Assembly (NCBI GenBank): GCA_963733145.1
Contig: CAVTCJ010000008.1
Location: forward strand, 186,001 to 250,000
Length of the DNA stretch: 64,000 bases
Direction of reading: 5' to 3'
Source of the DNA: JAHIKV01 sp963733145
GTDB lineage: Bacteria; Planctomycetota; Planctomycetia; Pirellulales; Thermoguttaceae
Part shown: positions 24,734 through 34,461 of the stretch, piece after piece
Position numbering within the stretch: position 1 is the stretch's first letter
How the letters are laid out: every line of letters starts with the position of its first letter
Position numbers and translations under genes: made by a program
The notes under the pieces: model-generated
What the model was told of the DNA's origin: nothing
Databases searched by the model: none
What the model saw: only the letters and a program-made list of their open reading frames with translations

Positions 24734-25453
24734 TTACTCCCGCGGAGTGAATTGCCCGAGATCGTAAATGCCCAGGGACTTCTCGATCGACGCGACGTGG
24801 TCCACCATCTTCTCGAAACCGTCGGCGCCGAAGAGTTGGTGTTCTCTGTTCTCAAAATCTTCGCCCAGGCTGTCGTATTCGCGGGCGCTGACGATGCCGT
24901 GCAGGGCGGGAAAGAGGACCGTATCCTCCCGGGCCGCGTGCGGGTTGTACATGCGGATGAAGGCGTGCAGGCCGTGGGCCAGTTTTCGGCGATCGTCGGC
25001 GTTCTTCAGCGACTGAACGGTCGATAACCGCAGCGTGACGTCGGTCATCCGCCGCCCGGCGCGATGCTGTTCGAGGAGCACGTTCACCAGCTCGACCAGC
25101 TTGTGGGCCTTCTTGAAGCGCGGAAAGAGGTAATCCTCTTCCAACTTCTCGTGGTAGTCCTCGACAAAGGAGCGGACGATTCCGGCCGCCTCGGCGAGGG
25201 CCTTCGGCGGCAGGTCCCGATTGGCGTGCAACCGATCGAGGCACTCTCCGTAGATCAGCAGAATCCGCTCCAGGGCGCCGTGCTCTCGCATCAGGTCCTC
25301 CGTGGGAGAAACCTCTTCCTCGGCTTGCGCCTCTTTCGTCGGCTGGCCTTCCTTCTCCTCGGCAAAGGCGGCCCCCGGCAAGACGGCCATCGCCAGCCCG
25401 CCCCCCACAGCCGTGCCCGTCAGTAAGAACTCCCGCCGCGTGTTGACGCCCAT
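24734..25453 (-). CDS. Tat-exported hemerythrin-domain protein
   Basis: A 239-residue protein with a twin-arginine signal (NTRREFLLTGTAVGGG, cleavage probably after AFA). A hemerythrin HHE four-helix domain follows. Its iron ligands are visible in DLMREHGALER, FVEDYHEKLEEDYLFPRF, LEQHRAGRRM and YNPHAAREDTVLFPAL. Such proteins bind O2 or NO, or act in iron homeostasis, in the periplasm. AAAGGAG precedes the ATG by eight bases. It is divergent from the cytochrome genes, which fits a role in redox protection, but there is no direct evidence. Confidence 0.9.
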   Translation of the reverse strand: MGVNTRREFLLTGTAVGGGLAMAVLPGAAFAEEKEGQPTKEAQAEEEVSPTEDLMREHGALERILLIYGECLDRLHANRDLPPKALAEAAGIVRSFVEDYHEKLEEDYLFPRFKKAHKLVELVNVLLEQHRAGRRMTDVTLRLSTVQSLKNADDRRKLAHGLHAFIRMYNPHAAREDTVLFPALHGIVSAREYDSLGEDFENREHQLFGADGFEKMVDHVASIEKSLGIYDLGQFTPRE

Positions 25454-25663
25454 TGCAGCGCTCCTTTGCGAAGAAAGATAATTGGAACGGATCGGAATTC
25501 ACCCGCCGACCGGGGACATTGTTACGCCGGCAAATACCACTATTTGTGGATAATACAAGTCAACAGAGATTTTCTTCGAGGCTTCGCCGATGACCTCGAT
25601 GCTTTTTACAAAAGTCCGTTTGAGCGGCGGGTCCTGCAGGAACCGTCCATTGCTTAGCAGCCG

Positions 25664-25975
25664 TCACAAAATGACTTGACCAATTGGGTATTGTAGGAGG
25701 CGACTCCTGTCGCCGATAGAAGCGTGTTTCAAATACAATCGGCGACAGGAGTCGCCTCCTACAGGACATAAAATTGAGCAACTTGATTTGTTACGGCGCC
25801 TTAGTCCTTGGTTTGCCGAAAGCCGGTATTCGATTTCATCGAGAATGTGGCGCAGGTACTCGCGCGGCTCAAGCGGCATACTCCACCTCCTTAATAATAC
25901 GCGAGCCGATATAGGGGCTGAGCGATTCGACGGTCACCATTGCCATGCCAAGGTGTCGGTACAACCGCCGCTCCA
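25664..25975 (-). pseudogene. Remnant of an MNT/HEPN (MntA-HepT type) toxin-antitoxin pair
   Basis: On the minus strand, 25868-25960 reads as the C-terminus of a MntA-like nucleotidyltransferase (TVESLSPYIGSRIIKEVEYAA, stop). Its stop overlaps the ATG of a HepT/DUF86-like N-terminus (MPLEPREYLRHILDEIEYRLSA, from 25879) preceded by AGGAGG. The HepT sequence loses similarity after about 25 residues, exactly where the palindromic element 25692-25763 lies. Nothing recognisable of the nucleotidyltransferase remains upstream. I read this as a locus destroyed by repeat insertion and deletion. Confidence 0.62.
25692..25763. repeat. Palindromic element, TGTAGGAGGCGACTCCTGTC family
   Basis: A perfect 26-bp inverted repeat (25692-25717 and 25738-25763) inserted in the HepT-like remnant. 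No other copy is seen in the window. Outside it and the remnant, 25454-26301 contains no gene I can support. Confidence 0.92.
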
Positions 25976-26301
25976 AAAAATTTTTGCAAAGTTATTCGCA
26001 ACGGAACGTACTTTACGAGTCCTATGTGCCGACAGTCAAAGAAGTTACGATGCTCTTGGCCTGCCGGACCCGCAAATCCCACTATTTCTATAGGAACACG
26101 TTGTTGACTAAATGATCTGCTTTGCATACACTAAGCGGGCGGTGTGTGTCAAGCTGTTGCATTCTTTATCGTCTGTGCCGGGGGAAGGTATACTTGTCCA
26201 GCGTAAGCTGGCGAATCTCAGCCTGTCGCCAAGGTTACTGCGCGCGTAGCATAAGGAAAACGTGTTCCTAAACCTGCTCGAATCAGCAAAGGAGTGAACG
26301 T

Positions 26302-26844
26302 ATGCATTATCGTGCACGAAGGGTTGTAGTAGGGACGGGTGTCGGCGTTTTGGCCCTGCTGTTTTTGGTGGTCGGCAACGTCGTAAAATCGCAGCCGCCG
26401 GAGCCGAGCGAGGCCGTGCCCGAGCCGGCGCCGCCGTCGGGGCAAGCCTATATCGGATTCAAACGCTGCGCGTCGTGCCACTTCAAAGAATACATGTCTT
26501 GGAAAAAAACCAAGCACGCTACGAATGCCTGGCAGGGAATGCCGGCAAAATATCAGACCACGCCCGAGTGCCTGGCCTGCCACGCGACCGGCTACGGCCA
26601 GCCGACGGGTTTCAAGGATGCCGCCTCGACGCCGAATCTGGAGGGAACTACCTGCGAGGCCTGCCACGGACCGGGCAGCAAACACGAGGAAACCTGCAAG
26701 CCGTTCCTGAACAAGAAGAAGCTCGATCCGGCGGAAGAAAAGATCGCCCGCGATTCGATTTACAAGGTTCTCCCCTATAACGTATGTATCGCCTGTCATA
26801 CGGCCAAGGGGCACAAGGAACATCCGAAATACGATAAGCAGTAA
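26302..26844 (+). CDS. Membrane-anchored tetraheme cytochrome c (c554-like)
   Basis: A 180-residue cytochrome with an N-terminal membrane anchor (residues about 8-27) and a Pro/Glu linker. Four CXXCH heme sites follow (CASCH, CLACH, CEACH, CIACH), and additional His residues are suited to axial ligation. The pattern GFKRCASCHFKEYMSWKKTKHA is typical of the cytochrome c554 family. AAAGGAG lies seven bases upstream. It precedes two large multiheme genes on the same strand and probably passes electrons between them and a periplasmic partner. Confidence 0.92.
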   Translation: MHYRARRVVVGTGVGVLALLFLVVGNVVKSQPPEPSEAVPEPAPPSGQAYIGFKRCASCHFKEYMSWKKTKHATNAWQGMPAKYQTTPECLACHATGYGQPTGFKDAASTPNLEGTTCEACHGPGSKHEETCKPFLNKKKLDPAEEKIARDSIYKVLPYNVCIACHTAKGHKEHPKYDKQ

Positions 26845-26845
26845 A

Positions 26846-26936
26846 CGTCCCAGGGGGCCAGTCCCATTTTCGCAGCGGTAGAATCTGTTTGTTGGGGTTT
26901 CGTCGCTCGCGCCGCGAAAATTGGGACAGTCCCCTA
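26846..26936. repeat. Palindromic element, GGGACAGTCCCC family
   Basis: The pair ccagtcccattttcgc...gcgaaaattgggacagtcccc spans the gap between the tetraheme gene and the next cytochrome gene. It shares the ggGACagtcccc core with the element inside gvpL. Confidence 0.75.
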
Positions 26937-26992
26937 TGAACGATTATGACTAACCGGGTTATAGCAGAGCGACTGCATTTGAGGCTGCAAGC

Positions 26993-29183
26993 ATGAGAAC
27001 GCTCCTGCCTATCCTGGCGTTGTTGTTTCCTCTGGTCACGGTTGGTATCGGGCAAGACACCCCGAAACCCGTCAACGGCGACGCGGTGAAGCAGCCCGTC
27101 GCCAAGCCGGCGGAGGCCGCGGCTCCCCAGAAAGCGCCGGCCTTGCCGCCGAAGACCGGCTCGCACATCCCGCCCGACGATAATTACTGCGTTCTCTGCC
27201 ATCAGGAGCAGGATCCGAAAGACCCGGTCACCAAGCGGCTCTTCGTCGACCGTAAAGCAATTGACGAAGACGTCCACTGGAAGAACGGCGTCAACTGCAG
27301 CGACTGCCACGGTGGCGACCCCAAGGTCACTGAAGTTCTGGAGGCACACTCCAAGGAGAACGGCTTTCGCGGCGCGGCGGGGCGCGGAAGACGTGCGCCG
27401 TCTGCCACGATAAACAAGACTTGAAACTTCGCACGAGCGTCCACGAGCATGCGGGCAAGGAGGACGAGCAAGGTCGCCGCGCGATGCTCGCTTGCGGCCA
27501 ATGCCACGGCGAGAACCCGCATCGCATCCTGCCGGTGACCGACCAGCGTTCGCCGGTGTTTGTCAACCATCAGGTGGAGACCTGCGGCAAGTGCCACGAG
27601 GAGCATAAAGCCAGCTTCACCAAGAGTTCCCACGGGCACGGCCTGTATCAATCGGGGCTCCTGGTCACGGCCACTTGCGCCAGTTGCCATGGCGCGCACG
27701 CAATCTATTTTGCGAACGATACACGCAACCGCCTTTATCCCACCAACGTGGCGGCCACTTGCGGCGTATGCCATCGGTTCATCTCCGAACGGCTGGAGCA
27801 CAGTATTCACGGTCAAGGCGGGGGGCCGGGAGGCTTGGCCAAAACAATGGCGCCGGGCGGGAAAACCTTTCAGCAGCCAAGCTGCACGTCCTGCCATCAG
27901 GGACACCAGATCAGCCTGACCTCTACGGCCCGATTTCGGAAAATGCTGCCCAATCTCTGCGGCAACTGCCACGCCGCGCTCTCGAGCCGTTACGAGATGA
28001 GCATTCACGGCGAATTGACCGAACTGGGCTATCAACCGGCGGCCAACTGCTTCGACTGCCACGGCTCCCACAGCATGCAGTCCATCACCGATCCGGCGTC
28101 CAGCGTGTCCGGGAAAAACCGACTGGCTACGTGCCGGAAATGCCATCCTTATGCCTCGGCCCGCTTCGCCGGCTTTGATCCGCACGTCGACTATAATGAT
28201 CCGAATGACAGCCCCGTCGTCTATTGGGTGTATCGGGTGCTGCTGACGCTATTGTTGTCGACGTTCGGGTTCTTCGGGCTGCACGCTATATTTTGGTTCG
28301 TGCGCGGTCTTGTCGAGGTCTTCCAAGAGGGACGGCCTAAAGGTTTGGTGCCCGGCAAGAAGGCTTACGTTCGGTTTGTGCCCATGCACCGGCGGGCGCA
28401 CGCCATATTGCTGCTGTCGTTCCTCGGTCTGGCGTTGACCGGTTTGCCGCTGAAGTACAGTCACACCGAATGGGCGCAGACGTTGGCGCATAACTTGGGC
28501 GGATTCAGTTCGACGAGCTTTTGGCATCGGGTCTTTGCCTTGGTGACGTTCACCTGTTTCGGGATTTACATGGTTCGGCTGGTGCGGCAGTTCTTTGCCG
28601 GACATCGCAAGGGATTGACGTGGTTGCAGGTGGTTTTCGGGCCCGACTCGCCCGTGCCGAACTGGCGCAACGTGAAGGACTTCTTCAAGATGGTCCGCTG
28701 GTTCTTGGGGCTGGGGCCGAAGCCCGGCTTCGAGCGCTGGGCCTATTGGGAGAAGTTCGACTTTTGGGGCGCCAGCGCCGACATCGTCATCATCGGCACG
28801 ACCGGCTTGATTCTCTGGTTCCCCGCCTTCTTCTGCAGCTTCCTGCCCGGCGTCACCCTGAACGTGGCCAAAGTGATTCATTCGACGCAAGCGCTGCTGG
28901 CCACGGGATTCATTTTCGCCATCCACTTTTTCAACATCCACTTGCGGGCGGAGAAGTTCCCCGCCGACATGTCGCTGTTGATCGGGCTGGTCAGCGAGGA
29001 GGAGTTCCTGGCCGAGCGCCAGACTATTACCATCGCTTGCAGCGCCAAGGCGACCTCGAGCAGATGGAAGCCACGGTCCCCTCCAAGTGGCGAATGCGGC
29101 TGGTAAAGCTGGCCGGTTTTGCCGCCCTGGCCGTGGGGCTGGCCCTGTTGGCCGGTATCGTGTATGGCAACCTCAACGGGTAA
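26993..29183 (+). CDS. Multiheme cytochrome c fused to cytochrome b561-type domain (two frameshifts)
   Basis: A protein of about 729 residues with a signal peptide, a periplasmic part with eleven CXXCH motifs (from CVLCH to CRKCH) and then a membrane part with four or more helices. The membrane part has paired His in HRRAHAILLLSF, FWHRVFALVTF and HSTQALL...AIHFFNIHLRAEKF, as in b561/HydB-type quinone-linked cytochromes. Geobacter CbcL has a similar layout. One-base shifts near 27372 (restoring KTCAVCHDKQDL) and near 29020 (CC for CCC, restoring PDYYHRLQRQGDLEQM and the last helix) are needed. It likely links the quinone pool to periplasmic or extracellular carriers. Confidence 0.9.
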
Positions 29184-29294
29184 AACTCGCCGCAGTGGCC
29201 GTGGGCCGTTGCTTGGGGTATGCTAAAGTTATATGGGTTATGAATGTAGGTTATGCTTTAGCATAACGAAATATCGAACGAAAGCGGGCCTCGT

Positions 29295-29427
29295 TATGCC
29301 ATTAGTTTTTGGGATTGAGAAATCGTCCTCAATCTTTGACGGTCTTGGGTCTTAGGTCTTGGGTCTTCGGGCTAAGACCCAAGACCTAAGACCTAAGACC
29401 ACAATTGGTTGCGGCTACGCCGCGCTA
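29295..29427. repeat. About 133-bp element, GGTCTTA 7-mer family (forward copy)
   Basis: It runs from tatgccattag through the conserved tcctcaatctttgacgg block and the ggtctta/aagacc arms to gttgcggctacgccgcgcta. Copies are at 21181 (reverse) and 63294 (forward). It separates the two large cytochrome genes. Confidence 0.9.
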
Positions 29428-29471
29428 AGCTAAAGCATAACCTACTCAATGCTGAAGCATAACCTACCCAA

Positions 29472-30905
29472 ATGCTGAAACACAAGCTGTCGAAATTCTG
29501 GGAGGCCCTCCGTCGTGACGCCGCGATCGCGTGGCCCAAGTTGCGTTGGCTCCTTTTCCGGGCGACGGCACTGTTGGGGGCTTTCTGCTGCTGTTGATGG
29601 TGATGGTTGCCGCCGCGGGGTGGTACACGTCGCGCTCGCAATTCTGCAACTCCTGCCACATCATGGAGCCCTACTACAAGTCGTGGCAGGAATCGGCGCA
29701 CAAGGACGTGCCCTGCATCGAATGTCATTTTGCGCCGGGGTTCGGCAACAAGATCCGCGGCAAGATGCTGGGGCTGGTCCAGTTGGCCAAGTACGTCACG
29801 AAGAGCGAAGGTCCCCGGCCGGCGGCCGAGGTCCCCGACGCCAGTTGCCTGCGTTCGGGTTGCCACGAAACCCGCCTGCTCTCGGGGCGGGTGGTGTATA
29901 AGGGCATTCATTTCGATCATGCTCCGCACATGGGCGAGGTCCGCCGCGGCATGCATTTGCGCATGCACCAGTTGCCACAGCCAAATCGTGCAGGGCAAGC
30001 ACATGGAGGTCACCCCCTCGACCTGTTTCCTCTGCCATTTCAAGAACGAGCCGTTCAACCAGGGACTGGCCGCCTGCACGCACTGCCACCAGATTCCCAC
30101 GAAGGAATACGATCTGGGCGGAGGCGTCAAATTCACCCACGAACTGGCCTACAAAAAGGGCGTCGATTGCATCAATTGCCACGTCGACGTGATTCGCGGC
30201 AAGGGCGAGGTTCCCCAAGAGCGCTGCATGGTGTGCCATAACCGCGAAAACGACCTGGCGCGAATCAACGATTCGGCCTTTATCCACAACAAGCACGTCG
30301 CTCAACACGCCATCAACTGCCTGAGCTGCCATCTCAGCATCGAACACTCGTTCGACAAGAATCGGCTTGTCCACGCCGCTGCGGACTGCGCCGGCTGCCA
30401 CCCCAACCACCATCAGGAACAGATCAAAATGTTCGAGGGGATCGACGGGAAGTCGATCGCCGGGCACGCGGGCGGCATGATGGTCAGCCGCGTGAGCTGC
30501 CGCACCTGCCACCGGGAGAAGGAAGTCTCGCTCACCGGCGCCTTGCTCTGGAAGTCCTCCGCCCAAGTTTGCACGATGTGCCACGATGCGTCGGAGGTGG
30601 ATCGGCTGCGGGCCTATCACGAATCGCTGCGGGCCGCCGTGCCGGAATTGGTGTCCGCCGCCGCCGCCGCCCGCAAAGCCCTGTCCGCGGCCAAGCTCCC
30701 CGACGATCGCAAAACGGCGATTGCCAAGGAACTCGACAGCCTCCAGGCCGACTTGGAGTTCGTCCGTCGGGGGAACGACATCCACAACATCCATTTCGCC
30801 GTCAAGCTGATGCACATTCTGTCGGATCGGGTGAACAGCGTCTGCCGCGAGTTGAAGCTCCCCGAGCCGAAGACAGCCCTGCCGCCCATGCGTAAGGGCT
30901 GGTGA
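29472..30905 (+). CDS. NapC/NirT-type dodecaheme cytochrome c (two frameshifts)
   Basis: A protein of about 477 residues. An N-terminal transmembrane helix (GFLLLLMVMVAAAGWYTS) is followed by the NapC/NirT motif FCNSCHIMEPYYKSW. Eleven CXXCH sites plus one CX4CH site (CLRSGCH) can be counted, then a C-terminal helical region without hemes. Frame correction is required near 29570 (five G for six, inside the membrane helix) and near 29955 (extra A before TSCHSQIVQGKHM). NapC-type anchors take electrons from quinol. The ATG at 29472 has no clear Shine-Dalgarno because the repeat element lies directly upstream. Confidence 0.88.
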
Positions 30906-30918
30906 CGGCCGGCGCGTT

Positions 30919-31001
30919 CGTTTAGCCCCGCCCTCCTCGCCGGGTGGATGACTAAACGGGGAATTGGTGTTTTCTTCCCGGCGTGGACGCCGGGGCTAAA
31001 C
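30919..31001. repeat. Palindromic element, CGTTTAGCCCC family
   Basis: cgtttagccccgcc...cgccggg (30919-30944) faces cccggcgtggacgccggggctaaacg (30977-31002). The right arm is nearly identical to that at 22486-22511; the left arm has diverged. Confidence 0.82.
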
Positions 31002-31109
31002 GAACCGGCTTCCGCCTCGATCGCGTAAGCCCAGTTGGCGACTCGGCGGGGCGCCCTCGAAGGCCCTGGGGGATTGCAAACTACCCCTCGTCGTGTATCA
31101 TAAAGGGTC

Positions 31110-32378
31110 ATGCAGGAAATCCTTTTCGAATACAAGCTGAATCCGACCACCTGGGCGTATATTTCAGCGCTGATGATGGTCGGCGTCTATTTCAAGTTCC
31201 AGCGGTTCTGGAGCGTGCGGAACTTGGACCTGGCGGCTTTGATCGCCTTCTCGCCCGGCTTGCTGCTGATCTACCACGGGCTGTTGAAACACGATGAGTT
31301 GATCGGAAGGGGATACGCCTGGCTGTTCGCCGTCGGCCTGTTCTTTCTGATTCGCCTGCTGTTGGATCCGGTGATGGTCCGCCGTCCGCTGCTGGAACCG
31401 AATCTTTCGGCGGGCGGGCTGACGTTCACGGGCGCCGCCATGCTGGTGTTCCTGATGGCCAACGTCATTACTTGCCCGCACGAACGGTTGGAGTTCCTCC
31501 TGGCGCAACACGAGCCCGCCGCAACGACGGCGCCGGGCTACGCTCCCTTTCAGAAGTTCGCGGCCGTTACCAACCGGGAGATGGCGTCGCCGCAGACGCC
31601 GTCTCCGGACGACGCCCGCAGTCTGTCGCTGCACCTGACGCCCTCCCACGTCGCGGCCATCCTGGCGCATCTGGCCGTGGTGGCGGGGATGGTCTGGATC
31701 GGCTTCCGCCATTTCGGCAACTTCCATACCGGCGTGGCCGCGGCCACGCTCTATCTCCTCACTTTCTACACCAGCCAACTCACCAGCCAGGTCGAGCACG
31801 TCGCCCCGGCGGCGCTGCTGGTTTGGGCCGTGGCCGCCTATCGCCGGCCCGTGATCGCCGGCCTGCTGATCGGACTGGCGGCGGGCCTGATCTATTACCC
31901 CTTGTTCCTGCTCCCTTTGTGGTGCGGATTCTATTGGCGGCGCGGTGCGATCCGATTTCTGCTGGGAGTGGCGGCGGCGCTGGCGGCGCTGGTCACCCTG
32001 CTGGCCTTCCTTTCGCCGGACGTCGGCGCCTTTGTCGCCCAACTCGGGCAAATGTTCGGCGTGCGGAATCCATTCACGGCCCCGCTGTCGGGCTTCTGGC
32101 ATTACTTCGAGCCCGAGTATCGCATCCCGGTGGTAGCGGCTTTTGTCGTGCTATCCCTCGGCCTGGCCCTCTGGCCGGCTCATAAGAATCTCGGCACGCT
32201 GCTAAGCTGCTCGGCGGCGGTGATGTTGGCCACCCAATTCTGGCACGCCGACCAGGGCGGCCTCTATATGGCCTGGTTCCTGCCCCTGCTGATCCTGACC
32301 GTATTCCGTCCGAATCTCGAAGATCGCGTCGCCCTCTCGGCCGTCCGACCGGCGAAGGGATGGCGACTGAAGGGCTGA
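31110..32378 (+). CDS. Polytopic inner-membrane protein, unknown function
   Basis: A 422-residue protein with about ten hydrophobic segments and a hydrophilic loop at residues 130-175. The C-terminal half (GLLIGLAAGLIYYPLFLLPLWCGFYWRRGAIRFL, ATQFWHADQGGLYMAWFLPL) looks like glycosyltransferase-C (GT87-like) membrane proteins, but I see no diagnostic catalytic motif. It starts about 100 bp after a palindromic element downstream of the cytochromes and may not belong to them. Kept as hypothetical. Confidence 0.75.
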   Translation: MQEILFEYKLNPTTWAYISALMMVGVYFKFQRFWSVRNLDLAALIAFSPGLLLIYHGLLKHDELIGRGYAWLFAVGLFFLIRLLLDPVMVRRPLLEPNLSAGGLTFTGAAMLVFLMANVITCPHERLEFLLAQHEPAATTAPGYAPFQKFAAVTNREMASPQTPSPDDARSLSLHLTPSHVAAILAHLAVVAGMVWIGFRHFGNFHTGVAAATLYLLTFYTSQLTSQVEHVAPAALLVWAVAAYRRPVIAGLLIGLAAGLIYYPLFLLPLWCGFYWRRGAIRFLLGVAAALAALVTLLAFLSPDVGAFVAQLGQMFGVRNPFTAPLSGFWHYFEPEYRIPVVAAFVVLSLGLALWPAHKNLGTLLSCSAAVMLATQFWHADQGGLYMAWFLPLLILTVFRPNLEDRVALSAVRPAKGWRLKG

Positions 32379-32411
32379 GAAACGGGTGCGGCAAGAAATC
32401 CCGGCAAATCG

Positions 32412-32477
32412 GTCATTCTGAGCGCAGCGAAGAATCTCGCTGGAACCACCGAGATTCTTCGCTGCGCTCGGAATGAC
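32412..32477. repeat. Palindromic element, GTCATTCTGAGCGCAGCGAAGAATCTC family
   Basis: A 27-bp inverted repeat with one mismatch (32412-32438 and 32451-32477). A partial copy with the same cagattcttcgctgcgctca core lies at 63250-63279 next to the broken isomerase. Confidence 0.88.
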
Positions 32478-32641
32478 ACGAACGCCAAGAAATCTTGCCG
32501 CACCCTGAGATACATGCCGGTTGCACGCCGCAAGCGCCGGGTGTATCATAACCATACCCTCCATTTACGTCCCCTGGGTTTTAATCTCTCCCGCTCGACG
32601 GGTGAGACGCCTGAATTCTTTCATGTTGGGAGCAATTTTTC

Positions 32642-33961
32642 ATGGGCAATTCCAAAGAAGTTTCGCGTCGGAAGTTCCTTGGCGCCGGTGCCGCCCTGAC
32701 CGCCGCCGTAGCCGCGCCGTATGTGATCCCCTCGGGCGTGCTGGCCGCGCCGGGCCGGCCGGGCGCAAACGACCGTATCCGCGTCGGCGCGATCGGCGTC
32801 GGACGGCAGGGACACGACATGTTGAGGGTCATCTCCAAAAACAAGGACGCGCAAATCGTCGCCGTCGCCGACGTCAACCGCCCCCGCGTGGAAGAGGTCG
32901 CCGCCCTGTACAAGGCCGAGCCGTACTCCGACTATCGCAAATTGCTCGATCGCCAGGACATCGACGGCATCTTCACCGCCACGAACGACCACTGGCGGGC
33001 GTTGGTCTGCATCCATGCTTGTCAGGCAGGCAAGGACGTCTACGCCGAAAAACCCATGTCCCACACCATCCGCGAGGGCCGGCTGATGGTCCAAGCGGTG
33101 CGAAAATACGGCCGCGTCCTGCAAACCGGCAGCCACTGGCGAACCTCGCCGCCGAACCAGGCGGCATGCAAAATGGTCCGCGAGGGGCGCATCGGAAAAA
33201 TCCGCGAGGTAGTCGCCCACAATTATCCCAGCCCGTGGGAAGGCACACTGCCCGCCCAGCCCGTCCCGGCCGGACTCGATTGGGAAAAATGGTGCGGACC
33301 AACGGAAATCGTGCCGTACAACCTCGACCTCTACACGCCGCGGGCCAAGCCCGGCTGGATCTCCTTCCGGCCCTACTCCGGCGGCGAGATGACCGGCTGG
33401 GGCGCGCACGGCCTGGACCAGGTACAATGCGCCCTGGGGTTGAGCGAGACCGGGCCGGTCGAGGTCTGGACCGACGGCCGGAGTTTCGATCCGCCCACCT
33501 ACGCCAAGCCCGAGTCGCGCAAACGGGGCGACAAGCTCTGCAGCGTGCCGAAGGTCTCGTTCCGCTATGCCAACGGCATCGTCCTCCGCTTGGACGACGG
33601 CCCGCCGGGCGGCGGCGCCTTCCACGGCGAAAAGGGGACCATTTTCATCGACTGCGGCAAGTATTGGTCCGATCCGCCGGAAATCGTCGGCGAGCCGGTG
33701 AAGCCCATGGCGCTGTTCTTCATCCGCCTGGCCCACGTGCAGAACTGGCTGGACTGCATCCGCAGCCGCGAGAAACCGATCGCCGACGTGGAGATCGGCC
33801 ATCGTTCGGCCACGCTCTGCCACCTGGGCAACATCGCCCGCTGGACAGGCCGCAAACTTCGCTGGGACCCGGTGAAGGAAACCTTCCCTGACGACATTGA
33901 GGCTAACAAGTATCTCGATCGCCAACGCCGGAAACCGTATGAGTTGCCCGAGGTGATTTAA
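32642..33961 (+). CDS. Tat-exported Gfo/Idh/MocA family oxidoreductase
   Basis: A 439-residue NAD(P)-dependent sugar or inositol dehydrogenase-like enzyme. It carries a twin-arginine signal (SRRKFLGAGAALTAAVAAP), the Rossmann motif RVGAIGVGRQGHDML, the EKP catalytic-lysine motif (YAEKPMSHT) and a conserved C-terminal domain ending with IARWTGRKLRWDP. Export of this family is a planctomycete speciality and is linked to glycan degradation. No partner gene is adjacent. All core motifs are intact. Confidence 0.92.
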   Translation: MGNSKEVSRRKFLGAGAALTAAVAAPYVIPSGVLAAPGRPGANDRIRVGAIGVGRQGHDMLRVISKNKDAQIVAVADVNRPRVEEVAALYKAEPYSDYRKLLDRQDIDGIFTATNDHWRALVCIHACQAGKDVYAEKPMSHTIREGRLMVQAVRKYGRVLQTGSHWRTSPPNQAACKMVREGRIGKIREVVAHNYPSPWEGTLPAQPVPAGLDWEKWCGPTEIVPYNLDLYTPRAKPGWISFRPYSGGEMTGWGAHGLDQVQCALGLSETGPVEVWTDGRSFDPPTYAKPESRKRGDKLCSVPKVSFRYANGIVLRLDDGPPGGGAFHGEKGTIFIDCGKYWSDPPEIVGEPVKPMALFFIRLAHVQNWLDCIRSREKPIADVEIGHRSATLCHLGNIARWTGRKLRWDPVKETFPDDIEANKYLDRQRRKPYELPEVI

Positions 33962-33987
33962 CACTGCTGCGCAAGGTCGGTAGTCGC

Positions 33988-34075
33988 GTGAAAGGGGACT
34001 GGCTCCGTCGCAGTGGACGCCCAGACTTGCCAAAACGGTTTGCGGCTTTCGGTGCCTGTCCCCTTTCACGCCAAC
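33988..34075. repeat. Palindromic element, GTGAAAGGGGACTGGC family
   Basis: gtgaaaggggac...cgtcgcagtgg faces gcctgtcccctttcac (about 34060-34075). The cgtgaaaggggac ends match and the interior is imperfect. The gap 33962-34461 contains this and two further elements (34190-34258, 34412-34452) and no gene. Confidence 0.72.
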
Positions 34076-34189
34076 CTTGCGCAGTAGTGTTAACCGTGGG
34101 GATGAGTTAGCTCGATGCGGCCGGTGGGATCGTACCGGAAGGCGACCTCGGGGGAACCAGACGATTGACCGTCGGATAAGTAATGCAAC

Positions 34190-34258
34190 TGTTTAGCGGC
34201 CGACGGTACGTCGGCCAGCGGTGGAACACGGGCCGTCGCACCGACGGCCGCTAAACAG
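34190..34258. repeat. Palindromic element, CTGTTTAGCGGCCG family
   Basis: ctgtttagcggccg (34190-34203) and cggccgctaaacag (34245-34258) are perfect reverse complements. Same family as 40567-40633 and 53136-53201. Confidence 0.88.
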
Positions 34259-34411
34259 ATGTTGCATTAGTTCTCTGAACATCAATAATCATGGCGGTTT
34301 AGCAGACATTTCGGGGCGAACAAGAGGGGTGACGTCAGCCGGAATCCCCACCGGTAACGTACATGGATTCAGGACGACGTGGAGATATTTTTTGCTCCGC
34401 CTCGCCCTCTG

Positions 34412-34452
34412 CCCCTCTCCCGGCAAACCTTCGGTCGGTGCCCGGAGAGGGG
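34412..34452. repeat. Short palindrome at the 3' end of cphA
   Basis: cccctctcccgg faces ccggagagggg around an aaccttcggt loop. It ends about 10 bp after the corrected cphA stop and could serve as a terminator-like structure. Confidence 0.6.
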
Positions 34453-34461
34453 AGATGAAGA

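Noticed and set aside
25788..26093. A 101-residue plus-strand frame before the tetraheme cytochrome
   Set aside because: It is antisense to the recognisable MNT/HEPN remnant and has no independent support.
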